Below are positions 1-7,661 of a stretch of 61,936 nucleotides of DNA, piece after piece. The DNA is taken from contig NKIP01000022.1 in assembly GCA_002256145.1 (NCBI GenBank), positions 1 to 61,936 of the forward strand, written 5' to 3'. The notes beneath the pieces are model-generated. The model searched no databases, had not been told where the DNA came from, and saw only the letters and a list, made by a program, of their open reading frames with translations. The first letter of the stretch is position 1. Each line of letters opens with the position of its first letter. This DNA is from Comamonadaceae bacterium PBBC1. Its GTDB lineage: Bacteria > Pseudomonadota > Gammaproteobacteria > Burkholderiales > Burkholderiaceae_C. The position numbers were made by a program, and so were the translations under genes.

Positions 1-84
1 GATGCGGGCAATCTCGCGCTGGGGCGTGTTGCGCTGCAGCAGCGTGATCACCGTGGCGCGTTGGTTGGGTTTCAAGACATTCAC
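1..84 (-). CDS. istA: IS21-family transposase IstA, N-terminal fragment running off the window
   Basis: Reading the minus strand from a GTG at 84, 28 codons are open to the window edge. The start reads MNVLKPNQRATVITLL and continues as a helix-turn-helix typical of IstA-type (IS21 family) transposases, which bind the element ends and catalyse cut-and-paste transposition. The rest of the gene lies outside the window. The upstream sequence (85-226) holds the multiple terminal repeats expected before istA, which supports the call. It is too short to say which IS21 member this is. Confidence 0.72.
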   Translation of the reverse strand, partial: MNVLKPNQRATVITLLQRNTPQREIARI

Positions 85-226
85 TCCTTGGCCTTCCTTC
101 GAGGAAGGCCAGAACATGCGTCCTGCCAACAGGTGCCGACGGTGTCGGCGTTGAGACCCTGTCCCCGATCAATTCAGGTGGGGGAGTTTGAGGTGGCCAT
201 AAGTGGGGGAATTTGGGTGGCCATCA
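1..226 (-). mobile_element. Left end of an IS21-family element
   Basis: Two near-copies of a 21-22 base repeat (178-199 and 203-223, core GTGGGGGA..TTTG..GTGGCCA) sit directly upstream of istA, as in the multiple terminal binding sites of IS21-type elements. On the minus strand the end begins TGATGGCC at 226, the TG dinucleotide usual for this family. The element runs off the left edge, so its other end and any target duplication cannot be seen. The istB-like reading frame breaks exactly at this boundary, implying insertion into an older element. Confidence 0.7.
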
Positions 227-605
227 GGGCAGGGAAAAACCCATGCCATTGATCAGTTGGATATTGCGTTGTAATGAGCAATGATCCTGTGCGCATTCGA
301 CGATCAATCACATCAAGCAAGAACTGCGACGCATGTTGATTCATCTCACCCAAACCCAGATCGTCAAGTATCAACAAACTTGGTTTGCTCAATGACAGCT
401 TCAGAGCGGGCAATGAGCCATCAAGCAATGACTCTGAGATTGCTCCGTAAAGATCATTGGCGCGATAGAACAGGACTGGCATTTTTAGCCTGCAGGCCTG
501 CTGGCCAAATGCACACGCAAGCCACGTCTTACCAACACCCGTTGCGCCTTGGAAGACCAAGGCAGCACTGGAACTGGCAACCCTGGAATGGGTGGCTTGG
601 TTCAA
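227..605 (-). pseudogene. istB: istB-like ATPase fragment, truncated at both ends
   Basis: The minus-strand frame encodes the middle of an IstB/DnaC-like AAA+ helper ATPase of an IS21-type element. Walker A (GATGVGKT) and Walker B (LLILDDLG) are intact, and the frame goes on to ITTQYPTDQWHG. Intact IstB is about 250-270 residues; only about 110 recognisable residues remain. The C-terminal part stops at 227, exactly where the IS21 end starts, so the remaining codons of the open frame are IS-end sequence. The N-terminal part is replaced near 575 by sequence that on the opposite strand is IS3 transposase. It is a relic without its own start and probably non-functional. Confidence 0.75.
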
Positions 606-711
606 CCATCACCGACTGCTCAGCTCGATTGGGTATATTCCACCGGCTGAAGCTGAGGTGAACTACTACCGGCAACTAGCCGGAAAGAACGAGACCGAAG
701 TCTCAACTTAA
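562..711 (+). pseudogene. IS3-family transposase (OrfB) C-terminal remnant
   Basis: A plus-strand frame too short to stand alone reads LEWVAWFNHHRLL, then IGYIPPAEAE and YYRQLAG before a TAA at 709-711. This is the characteristic C-terminus of IS3-family (IS150/IS2-like) OrfB integrases, which follows the DDE catalytic core. Everything upstream of about 562 is istB-like sequence, so the transposase is reduced to its last 49 codons. An inverted-repeat-like end follows within 35 bases, in the expected position for the right end of the element. Confidence 0.75.
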
Positions 712-715
712 ACCA

Positions 716-745
716 ACTGGCCTCCACGAATCACGGGGCGATTCA
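716..745 (+). repeat. Right terminal inverted repeat of an IS3-type element
   Basis: The sequence GGCCTCCACGAATCACGGGG with the following CGATTCA matches the usual right end of IS3-family elements and lies just after the transposase stop. Its reverse complement (TGAATCGCCCCG...) resembles the sequence at 4667-4695, so two ends of related elements bracket the operon at 785-4388. Confidence 0.6.
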
Positions 746-784
746 TCCAAGTAGTCGTTGCGAATTTAGTCTAAACAACTCTAA

Positions 785-1675
785 TCAACGTTCAAAGTCA
801 CAACAACTCTGTGCCAGCGCTGCTACCTTTGGTGCAAGATGATGGGCTGTTGAACGTCTGTAGACAGCAAAATACTGCACGTCAGGCAATTCTGGTGTTA
901 CAGCTAATTTAACTAACTTTTTTTTCTTCAGCGCTTCAGAAAACACGCCAACTGGTAATTGCGCTACCGTGACTCCAGCCAACGTCAATTGACCCAACAC
1001 ACTCAGGCTATGCGCTTGAACGACTTTACGCAGGGGGTGTCCAGCACGCGTAAACCAAGCACTTTGTAACCTCGCATGAATCGTATCGGAGTACTGGGCC
1101 CCGATTGGATACTTTGATAATTCTTCTACGGTGATATTCTTTTTGGGAATTTTAAGCGTGGGATTTGCCATCCATGCACGTTCCAGTGTTTTCATGGGCA
1201 AAGCTTCATAGATTCGCCCCCACATCGGTCCAGGTAATAGCGCGAGATCGTAGCGGCCTTTATTAAGTTGCTCCAGCAAAACGCCACCCTCATGTATTTC
1301 TACTTCTAAGCGCAATGTTGGAAACTCGACAGCAATGCGTTTTGTAAATTCCGGCAACCAAGTTAACGCGGTGGACTCAGTCGCTGCAAGTCGGAAAATA
1401 GCTTGATATTCCTGTGGGTCATCGCCTTCTTCCAATAATTGGGAAGACATAGAAAGCATCTGACTGGCTATGTTGCTCACCCGCTCTCCAGCAGGCGTGA
1501 GCTGAGCGTTACGCCTCGTACGATCAAATAACTGTTTTCCAAGTGCCGTTTCTAGCTCAGCAATGCGTTTTGAAATTGCTGATTGCGTAGTGTGGAGTCG
1601 ATTTGCTGCAGCTTGAAAGCTACCAAGGCTGCCTGCCCAATACAAAGCCTCAAGCTGCCTGATATTGAAATTCAT
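785..1675 (-). CDS. LysR-family transcriptional regulator
   Basis: The protein has 296 residues, the normal LysR length. The N-terminal winged helix-turn-helix spans roughly residues 2-62 (LEALYWAGSLGSFQAAANRL, then TTQSAISKRI). The rest fits a periplasmic-binding-protein-like effector domain. It is the last gene of a minus-strand run (Bug protein, RraA-like, dehydrogenase, LysR), with 54 bases to the gene before it, and so probably controls that catabolic operon, perhaps in response to its substrate. Codon use is AT-richer than in genes beyond 5 kb, fitting acquisition by transfer. The effector is unknown. Confidence 0.85.
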   Translation of the reverse strand: MNFNIRQLEALYWAGSLGSFQAAANRLHTTQSAISKRIAELETALGKQLFDRTRRNAQLTPAGERVSNIASQMLSMSSQLLEEGDDPQEYQAIFRLAATESTALTWLPEFTKRIAVEFPTLRLEVEIHEGGVLLEQLNKGRYDLALLPGPMWGRIYEALPMKTLERAWMANPTLKIPKKNITVEELSKYPIGAQYSDTIHARLQSAWFTRAGHPLRKVVQAHSLSVLGQLTLAGVTVAQLPVGVFSEALKKKKLVKLAVTPELPDVQYFAVYRRSTAHHLAPKVAALAQSCCDFER

Positions 1676-1729
1676 CCTTATGGACCTCTAATAGTTGGAC
1701 TTCAACTATAAGTCCCTTAAGGCTATCCC

Positions 1730-2749
1730 TCAAACAGTTTGAGAAATCCTGCCATCTGCAACGATGCAATGCGCCGGAACTTCGACCCCTTCAAGTGCAG
1801 CAGCAACACAATCTACTGCTGCAAAATTTGCGCGTGTCAGACTATCGTGTGTAGAAGCTGCCGTGTGAGGCGTACCAATTACATTGGGCAGCTCTAACAA
1901 CTGCGCAGCTAATGTCCTTGCTGAAGGATCTTTTTCTCCTAAGAAAACGTCCAAACCAGCTCCTCCGATGGCCCCGCTTTGCAATGCGTTCAAAAGTGAT
2001 AATTCGTCAATCAACTCACCACGAGAGGTATTGATCAAAATTGCGTTTTTTTTCATCAACGACAGTGAGTGCGCGTTGATCAATTGCCTAGTGTCCGGTG
2101 TTAGGGGTGCATGTAAACTGATGAAGTCGGACTGCCTCAAGAGGTCTTCTAAACTGCATGTTGTCACGTTTGCGGCTTGTGCAGCAGATGCATCAAGAAA
2201 TGGATCGCAAACAAGTGTCCGAACATCGAAACCCTGAAGACGCTTGGCTACCATACGTCCAATTCGGCCCATACCTATCAATCCAACCGTCTTACCGTAC
2301 AGTTCGTTACCAACAATAGCATTCCAATCACCATACTGCATTCGCTGGTGAGACTCAGCCAAACGCTTGCCAACCGCCAGCATCAGTGCCATTGCGTGAT
2401 CTGCCACAGCGGGTTCACCACCACCAGGTGTATTTGTCAGTATCCGTCCAAGTGACTTGATCGCTGAAACGTCCACGTTGTCATAACCGACACCACGACG
2501 CGCAATGATTTTGAGATTTGGAAAGCGCTCAAGTAGTGAATGAGTTACTGGCGCTGTTCCCAAAATCCATGCGTGTGCAGTTGCAAGTGCTTTTTCAATG
2601 CCAGGTGTTATAGCAATATCCAACTCATCATAGGCGATGTCAGCCCTGATGACTCGATGCCCTCTTGACTCTAAACGAGCTACAGCAGCTTCGTCAAAGA
2701 AGCGAATGGTGACCAGTACGGTGGAAGCAGTTGATGAAGTGTTTTCCAT
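1730..2749 (-). CDS. D-isomer-specific 2-hydroxyacid dehydrogenase
   Basis: Predicted NAD(P)-dependent oxidoreductase interconverting a 2-hydroxy acid and a 2-oxo acid. The 339-residue protein has the Rossmann motif VGLIGMGRIG and the family's catalytic Arg (NTSRGELID), Glu (FLGEKDPS) and His (GTPHTAAST). I chose the ATG at 2749, just past the stop of the RraA-like gene (TGAAATG). An ATG at 2764 would overlap that gene by 14 bases, and the still longer open frame is its shadow. Coupling to an RraA-like aldolase suggests the two handle successive steps on a hydroxy- or oxo-dicarboxylate. The substrate cannot be told from sequence. Confidence 0.85.
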   Translation of the reverse strand: MENTSSTASTVLVTIRFFDEAAVARLESRGHRVIRADIAYDELDIAITPGIEKALATAHAWILGTAPVTHSLLERFPNLKIIARRGVGYDNVDVSAIKSLGRILTNTPGGGEPAVADHAMALMLAVGKRLAESHQRMQYGDWNAIVGNELYGKTVGLIGMGRIGRMVAKRLQGFDVRTLVCDPFLDASAAQAANVTTCSLEDLLRQSDFISLHAPLTPDTRQLINAHSLSLMKKNAILINTSRGELIDELSLLNALQSGAIGGAGLDVFLGEKDPSARTLAAQLLELPNVIGTPHTAASTHDSLTRANFAAVDCVAAALEGVEVPAHCIVADGRISQTV

Positions 2750-2750
2750 T

Positions 2751-3422
2751 TCAATCGATTCCATTGGCCTTGAACATCTTTTCCATCCACGACTGATGAA
2801 CAGCGCCTGTAGCGATCTCATCACGAATGGCTTGTTCGTTAAGTCGACTTTTCTCAGCTGCTGCGAGAACAATGTCTAATTCTTCGAAAGGAAAACTCAC
2901 GAGTCCATCTTCGTCGCCTACGATGACATCGCCAGGTTCAATAACTTGCCCCCCGATGCTGACAGGCAAATTGATAGTGCCGGGACCCGTCTTATAGGGG
3001 CCACGATGTGTTACTGAACGAGCAAAGCAAGGGAAATCTGCTTGCGCGAACGCAGCTGAATCTCGAAAAGCACCATCAATGACGAAGCCCACACAACCAC
3101 GCTGCTGTGCATAGAGCATCAATAATTCACCCACGATTGCATTGCTGGTAACACCGCCTGCATCCACCACTAAAACATGACCAGGTTGCATCATGCTTAA
3201 TGCTTTGTATGTCAACAGATTGTCACCAGATCGAAGCTTGACAGTCACAGCAGTTCCAACCAACTTACGACTTGGGTTGTAACGTTGCAGTCCGAGTACA
3301 CCTTCGAGACGTCTTAAATTGTCACTGATTAATGATGTGGGCACATCTTCCAGCAATGTCGAATACTTTTCTGGCAATACAGGTGAAACAGGGTGAATGA
3401 TGAATTGATCTTTAATTTGCAT
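2751..3422 (-). CDS. RraA-like aldolase/decarboxylase (HMG aldolase family)
   Basis: A 223-residue member of the RraA-like family. Its enzymatic members cleave 4-hydroxy-4-methyl-2-oxoglutarate or decarboxylate oxaloacetate using a divalent metal; others (true RraA) inhibit RNase E. The motif GFVIDGAFRDSAAF contains the Arg-Asp pair of the enzymatic branch, and GDVIVGDEDGLVSFP is the conserved C-terminal signature. Placement between a Bug-type binding protein (6 bases upstream) and a dehydrogenase favours a catabolic enzyme over an RNase regulator. The gene is AT-rich like the rest of its operon. Confidence 0.83.
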   Translation of the reverse strand: MQIKDQFIIHPVSPVLPEKYSTLLEDVPTSLISDNLRRLEGVLGLQRYNPSRKLVGTAVTVKLRSGDNLLTYKALSMMQPGHVLVVDAGGVTSNAIVGELLMLYAQQRGCVGFVIDGAFRDSAAFAQADFPCFARSVTHRGPYKTGPGTINLPVSIGGQVIEPGDVIVGDEDGLVSFPFEELDIVLAAAEKSRLNEQAIRDEIATGAVHQSWMEKMFKANGID

Positions 3423-3428
3423 GTTTGT

Positions 3429-4388
3429 TCACTTACGGTTAGCGGCCATTTGCTTCAAAGCTTTTTGGTTCTGTTCAAGAGATTTGCTCCATTGCGCACC
3501 TGGCAAAAACGCAATCACTGGCGCATCAGCGGCGGCAGCTGTTAAAAACTCGGGATCTTTGAGGACAGCTGCAATAGCCGACTCAAGCCGTTTAACGATA
3601 TCGGAGGAAACGCCTTTAGGCGCAGCCACACCACGCTCTGATGACATGAGGACATTAATCCCTGCCTCCATGGCAGTAGGCACATTTGGCAAAGCTGCAG
3701 AACGTTTTGACGTGAACTGAACAACCGCTTTGACGGTTCCTGTGCCACCTTTTTGCAACTCCGGAACTTCACCAGCACTTACTGTTCCGAGCGGCAAATG
3801 TCCACCAATAACATCTATCTTCTGAGGCCCAGTGCCTTTGTAAGGGACTCCTGTCAGCTCTACACCAGTAGTACTTCGCAATAACTGCAAAACCAACTCA
3901 CCATTGCTACCGTCGCCGTTGTGTCCTACAGAAATCACCCCCGGTGTTTGTTTGGCAATTCCTAAAACAGTCGGTAAATTGTCAATTCTTGTTTCTGAGC
4001 GCGTAATCAGGACGGTTGGATCGTCAACAACGCGCGCGACGAGTTGAAAGTCCTCTACCTGATATTGGGTCTTACGAACCATCGGCAAGTAAAGGAGCGT
4101 TGGGACATTGACAATGCCCAATGTATAGCCATCGGGCTGAGCTTTCGCCACATAAGCATTTCCTAACTCACCTGAAGCGCCTGGTTTGTTAACCACTACA
4201 AATTGAGCTTTACCTCCCAGGCGCTTTTGGACAAATGAAAAAAGCTTTCGAGCCATCAAGTCAGTACCACCGCCAGGCGCAAATCCCACGACAACCTCTA
4301 CGGGCTTATCGTCCGGCCATGCAGCCCAAAGTGGGTTTGAAATTGCTAATGCAGAAAATGCGAGAACAAGACGCTTAAATCTCATCAT
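3429..4388 (-). CDS. Bug/TctC-family periplasmic substrate-binding protein
   Basis: A 319-residue exported protein. The N-terminal signal peptide (basic MMRFKR, hydrophobic core, cleavage near LWAAW) is followed by the family landmark VVVGFAPGGGTD. Bug proteins bind carboxylates and often feed tripartite tricarboxylate transporters (TctAB) or sensors. They are greatly expanded in Burkholderiales, mostly as orphans, and no tctA or tctB is present here either. As first gene of the operon it likely supplies the substrate used by the RraA-like enzyme and the dehydrogenase. Ligand unknown. Confidence 0.87.
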   Translation of the reverse strand: MMRFKRLVLAFSALAISNPLWAAWPDDKPVEVVVGFAPGGGTDLMARKLFSFVQKRLGGKAQFVVVNKPGASGELGNAYVAKAQPDGYTLGIVNVPTLLYLPMVRKTQYQVEDFQLVARVVDDPTVLITRSETRIDNLPTVLGIAKQTPGVISVGHNGDGSNGELVLQLLRSTTGVELTGVPYKGTGPQKIDVIGGHLPLGTVSAGEVPELQKGGTGTVKAVVQFTSKRSAALPNVPTAMEAGINVLMSSERGVAAPKGVSSDIVKRLESAIAAVLKDPEFLTAAAADAPVIAFLPGAQWSKSLEQNQKALKQMAANRK

Positions 4389-4891
4389 GCTGTCTCCATG
4401 GAGTTAATTTTTGAAGATCTGCAGTCTCCATTAGTTCCAATCATCACACAAGCGACTTATTTGAATGCGTCAATGATTCCAAAATGGAATATAAAAAACT
4501 AAATCCAATGCAGATAGGTGAGAGAACAAGCCTGCTGCACCAAGACTTATGGGTAGCGAACTAAACGTGTGGAAGCAGTTATGAGTCTGTTGCCATGCCT
4601 GCGATGGGTATTGGTGTTTTCAAGTTTCCGGTGGAGTTAGCTGCCGACATCACTGCCAAGGTATTGTGAATCGCCCCGGGTTTTGAGGAGACTCCACCAT
4701 TTCAGAAGATGGAGCCATAAGCAAGAATTCAAGCTGCCCTACCCGACACAATCAGTCATCTCACCTCAGCCATTAACCAAGTTGGATACGCTACGCGGTT
4801 ACGGTCCGTCAATGACCATGACTTTATGGCCGCTTACAGCCTCAAGCCGCCATTGCCTCATCAAAGTCAAAAGACCTCACGGCATCAATAC
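4389..4891. other. 503-base gene-free stretch with an IS3-type left end
   Basis: No convincing gene is present. The first part (4389-4660) is AT-rich and should hold the promoter of the Bug operon. At 4667-4695 an IS3-type terminal repeat occurs, and the next ~190 bases look like decayed insertion-element sequence with no sustained frame. The rest borders the 3' end of hipA. Confidence 0.5.
4667..4695 (+). repeat. Left terminal inverted repeat of an IS3-type element (remnant)
   Basis: TGAATCGCCCCGGGTTTTGA followed by GGAGACTCC has the form of an IS3-family left end. Its first 12 bases match the reverse complement of the repeat ending at 745. About 25 bases on, GATGGAGCCATAAGCAAG looks like an orfA start whose ATG has become ATA. 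No transposase frame follows, so this is a relic. Confidence 0.5.
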
Positions 4892-6124
4892 CTACCCCGC
4901 ATACCCATACCCCAACTCCCAAGCCTGCGCCATCTGCGCCTGCAGCGCCTTGGGCACACGCGGATCGCCTTTGGCATTTTCCATGGTGCTGTGCATGGCT
5001 TGGGCAATGCGCGCCAGCGTATGCGCAGGCTGACTGACGCCACACACGCGTCGGCCAAAATCTTCCAGTTCCTCTTTCGTGGGATAGGCTTTGCTGTGGT
5101 GCTTGCCCGCAAACAGTTTGAGAGCCAGGGTGCGGTCCTCCAGCTCAGGGCCGCCCGCGTATTGGGTGTAGGTGTAGATGCTGGTGGTCACCACATCGAA
5201 CATGGGGGCCAGCCAAACTTGTTCAGCACAGCGGTAGAGCAAACCATAATTTTTCAGATGTGCGTCGCCGTTGCGCACCATGATGGAAAACGCCACTTGC
5301 TCAAAAAACCGGTGCAGGTTGTCGCTGGGCAATTGCAGTTGGCGCAGGAGTTCTGCAATGCGCTGGTAGCTGCCCTGGTACTTGCGGTCCGACAAGATGT
5401 CGCGCACACGCAACCCAGCCAGGGCCGCGATGTCTTCAAAGCCCAAGCGTTCAACCCGGCCATCGTCATGCATCACCAAGTCAAAACGGTCCAGCACCAA
5501 CATTTGTCCATCGTCTGAAAGATCGAATGTAGGGGTCTCGATGCCCGCTTCGCGTGCGGCCGTCAGGCACAAAAATTCGTTGGCGGCCAAGCCTGGGTAT
5601 GCAGGGCTGGCGGCCTTCACGATGAGCGAAGGGATCGGCACGGTGGGGCGGTCAGGCACCATGATCTTGGGCTGCATGCCTGCGATGCCAGCGCCTGTGC
5701 TCAGGTATGCGGCCACCAACTCGTTGAACATCTTGGGGGTGTAGGCCGTGCCCAATAACTCGTTTTTGCTCAGCGTTCGGGGCATGGGCGTGGCCGTGTG
5801 GTCGGGCAGGCTGTAACCCAGTCGGCCAATGCCATTGCGCCCTACCAGCGCCAGCATGTGCATGGGCGTCATGGGCTGCTTCGAGAAGAGTTCCCGAATT
5901 TTCATGAACAAGTCGCCTTCGGGCAGGTTCTGGTCCATCGGCGGAAAAAGGTCACCGTCCTGCCAAGTGAGCTGCTGTGCGGGCGGCATCAGCAAGGCCA
6001 CAGCCGCTTGCGCGGGGTCGGTCTGCACATAGCGAAATTCGTAGGTGGACGCCCGGATCAGTTGACCCGCGTTGTCGGCATCGCCAATCGAGACGTTCAG
6101 CAAACGAATTTTTTCAGGCAGCAT
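4892..6124 (-). CDS. hipA: HipA-type serine/threonine kinase toxin
   Basis: A 410-residue HipA-family kinase, the toxin of a type II module; E. coli HipA phosphorylates glutamyl-tRNA synthetase. The C-terminal kinase fold shows a G-loop-like region (GIAGMQPKIMV), SLIVKAASPAYPG, the catalytic segment NGDAHLKNYGLLY and the metal-binding MFDVVTT. The ATG at 6124 overlaps the end of hipB by 11 bases, the usual antitoxin-first arrangement with translational coupling; a longer frame to 6160 is possible but less natural. By eye the serine that E. coli HipA autophosphorylates (position 150) appears to be Gly here, in AGIAGMQPK. Partner and operator are next door. Confidence 0.88.
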   Translation of the reverse strand: MLPEKIRLLNVSIGDADNAGQLIRASTYEFRYVQTDPAQAAVALLMPPAQQLTWQDGDLFPPMDQNLPEGDLFMKIRELFSKQPMTPMHMLALVGRNGIGRLGYSLPDHTATPMPRTLSKNELLGTAYTPKMFNELVAAYLSTGAGIAGMQPKIMVPDRPTVPIPSLIVKAASPAYPGLAANEFLCLTAAREAGIETPTFDLSDDGQMLVLDRFDLVMHDDGRVERLGFEDIAALAGLRVRDILSDRKYQGSYQRIAELLRQLQLPSDNLHRFFEQVAFSIMVRNGDAHLKNYGLLYRCAEQVWLAPMFDVVTTSIYTYTQYAGGPELEDRTLALKLFAGKHHSKAYPTKEELEDFGRRVCGVSQPAHTLARIAQAMHSTMENAKGDPRVPKALQAQMAQAWELGYGYAG

Positions 6125-6386
6125 CGTCGTCCTCTTCCATGAACCTGGCAGCGACTTCACTGGCGCTGGGCAGGCCTGCGCGCTCCATGCGCATCACCAG
6201 CCCCAAGGCCCCCATGACGGCCAAAAGCGAGGACACGGTGGAATCTTCCCCGGCCTCCAGTCTGTAAATGACTTCCCGGACTTTGCCCGCCTTTTCGGCC
6301 AGCGCGGACTTGCTCAAGCCCAGCGCTTCGCGACGTGCACGCAACTGCAGGCCCAATTCATCAGGGAGGCGAATATTGTCAGTCAT
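6114..6386 (-). CDS. hipB: HipB-type antitoxin, XRE helix-turn-helix
   Basis: A 90-residue DNA-binding antitoxin. The XRE helix-turn-helix spans roughly residues 8-62 (LRARREALGLSKSALAEKAG, then VIYRLEAGEDSTVSSLL). The acidic tail (EEDDDAA) fits an antitoxin C-terminus. It would neutralise HipA and repress its own promoter. The start at 6386 (MTDNIR) was chosen; an in-frame ATG at 6395 adds three residues. Neither has a strong ribosome-binding site, and both lie in or beside the left arm of a 13-base inverted repeat, suggesting that repressor binding covers the translation start region. Confidence 0.87.
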   Translation of the reverse strand: MTDNIRLPDELGLQLRARREALGLSKSALAEKAGKVREVIYRLEAGEDSTVSSLLAVMGALGLVMRMERAGLPSASEVAARFMEEDDDAA

Positions 6387-6427
6387 GGCTTGCATTTTGA
6401 GTCTAAAACACCATAAATGCAAGCCAT
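6385..6427. promoter_or_regulatory. hipBA operator: 13-base perfect inverted repeat
   Basis: ATGGCTTGCATTT at 6385-6397 is repeated inverted as AAATGCAAGCCAT at 6415-6427. The arm centres are 30 bases apart, about three helical turns. The left arm includes the hipB start codon. Two palindromic half-sites just upstream of an autorepressed HipB gene are what is known for E. coli hipBA operators. That this is the HipB site is inference. Confidence 0.75.
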
Positions 6428-6569
6428 AACTTTCATTTTTGCCCCCCCCCAAAAGCCCAAAATTCCTCTCTACAACCAGCGCCATGCGATGCAAAAGAGG
6501 ATGCGAGGGCACCCGCGAGAAAGGGAAGCGTTCCGCCCATCTGCACCAGCGCAATGCCAACACACGCCC

Positions 6570-7661
6570 TCACCCCCCAGACTCAAACCGCACAGGAATG
6601 CGCTGACGCCCAAACGGCTTGAACGCCTGCCCGTCGGGCGCAAAGTGTCCGGGCAGGGTGCAGCCGCAATGGCCGCAGCGGTGGCCTTTGAGTGCGTTGT
6701 GTGTGACCAAATGCCAGTCGCGTACCAACACGGGGGCTTGGCATTGCGGGCAAAACGTGGTGCCGCCTTGTGCGTCGTGCACATTGCCGGTGTAGACAAA
6801 ACGCAAGCCCTCGGCCATGGCGATGTGCCGGGCGCGGCTCAGTGTCTCGGGTGGCGTGCGGGGGAGGTCTTGCGTTTTGTAGGCCGGGTGAAAGGCTGTG
6901 AAATGCAGCGGCACATCCGGCCCGAGTTCTCGCACCATCCAGCGCGACAGGGCGATCAATTCGGCATCTGAATCGTTGGCACCGGGGATCAGCAAGGTGG
7001 TGATTTCCAGCCAGCAGCGCGTGGCGTGCCGCACATGCACCAGGGTGTCGAGCACATGGGCCAGATCACCGGCACACCATTGGCTGTAAAAGTCCTGGGT
7101 GAAGGCTTTGAGGTCGATGTTGGCCGCATCCATGTGGGCAAAAAACGCACGCCGGGGCGCATCATGGATGAAGCCGGCCGTCACCGCCACCGACTTCACG
7201 CCCGCCTCGCGACAAGCCTGCGCGGTGTCGATGGCGTACTCGGCAAAGATGACCGGGTCGTTGTAGGTGAAGGCCACCATGGGCGTTTGCGACTGCACGC
7301 AGGCAGCGGCAATGTCAGCGGGCATCACCCGTTGACCGAGCTTGTCCACATCGCGGCTTTTGGAGATGTCCCAGTTCTGGCAAAACTTGCACGACAGATT
7401 GCAGCCCGCTGTGCCAAAACTCAAGATGCTGCTGCCCGGATAAAAGTGGTTCAGCGGTTTTTTTTCGACCGGGTCCAAACAAAAACCACTGGAGCGGCCA
7501 TAGGTGTCCAGCACCATCTGCGCGCCCACGCGTTGGCGCACAAAACACAAGCCGCGCTGCCCGTCATGGAGCTTGCATTCACGCGGACACAGGTCGCACT
7601 GCATGCGGCCGTCGGCCAGCAGCTGCCACCAACGGGCGGGGTAAGCGGCTTCAGGCGGCAT
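6570..7661 (-). CDS. amrS: AmmeMemoRadiSam-system radical SAM enzyme
   Basis: A 363-residue radical SAM protein. Residues 87-94 (CNLSCKFC) are the CxxxCxxC ligands of the [4Fe-4S] cluster that cleaves S-adenosylmethionine. The N-terminus carries CDLCPREC and the C-terminus has CPQC and CGHC pairs, probably a zinc-binding tail. Family naming comes from its constant association with Memo and AMMECR1 proteins, exactly as here: the start at 7661 overlaps the end of the Memo–AMMECR1 fusion gene by 11 bases. A longer frame to 7838 is only the shadow of that gene. Substrate and product are unknown for the family. Confidence 0.88.
   Translation of the reverse strand: MPPEAAYPARWWQLLADGRMQCDLCPRECKLHDGQRGLCFVRQRVGAQMVLDTYGRSSGFCLDPVEKKPLNHFYPGSSILSFGTAGCNLSCKFCQNWDISKSRDVDKLGQRVMPADIAAACVQSQTPMVAFTYNDPVIFAEYAIDTAQACREAGVKSVAVTAGFIHDAPRRAFFAHMDAANIDLKAFTQDFYSQWCAGDLAHVLDTLVHVRHATRCWLEITTLLIPGANDSDAELIALSRWMVRELGPDVPLHFTAFHPAYKTQDLPRTPPETLSRARHIAMAEGLRFVYTGNVHDAQGGTTFCPQCQAPVLVRDWHLVTHNALKGHRCGHCGCTLPGHFAPDGQAFKPFGRQRIPVRFESGG

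Noticed and set aside
2751..3422. Calling the RraA-like gene an RNase E inhibitor (RraA)
   Set aside because: It has the enzymatic Arg-Asp motif and sits in a catabolic operon; RNase regulation is not supported by context.
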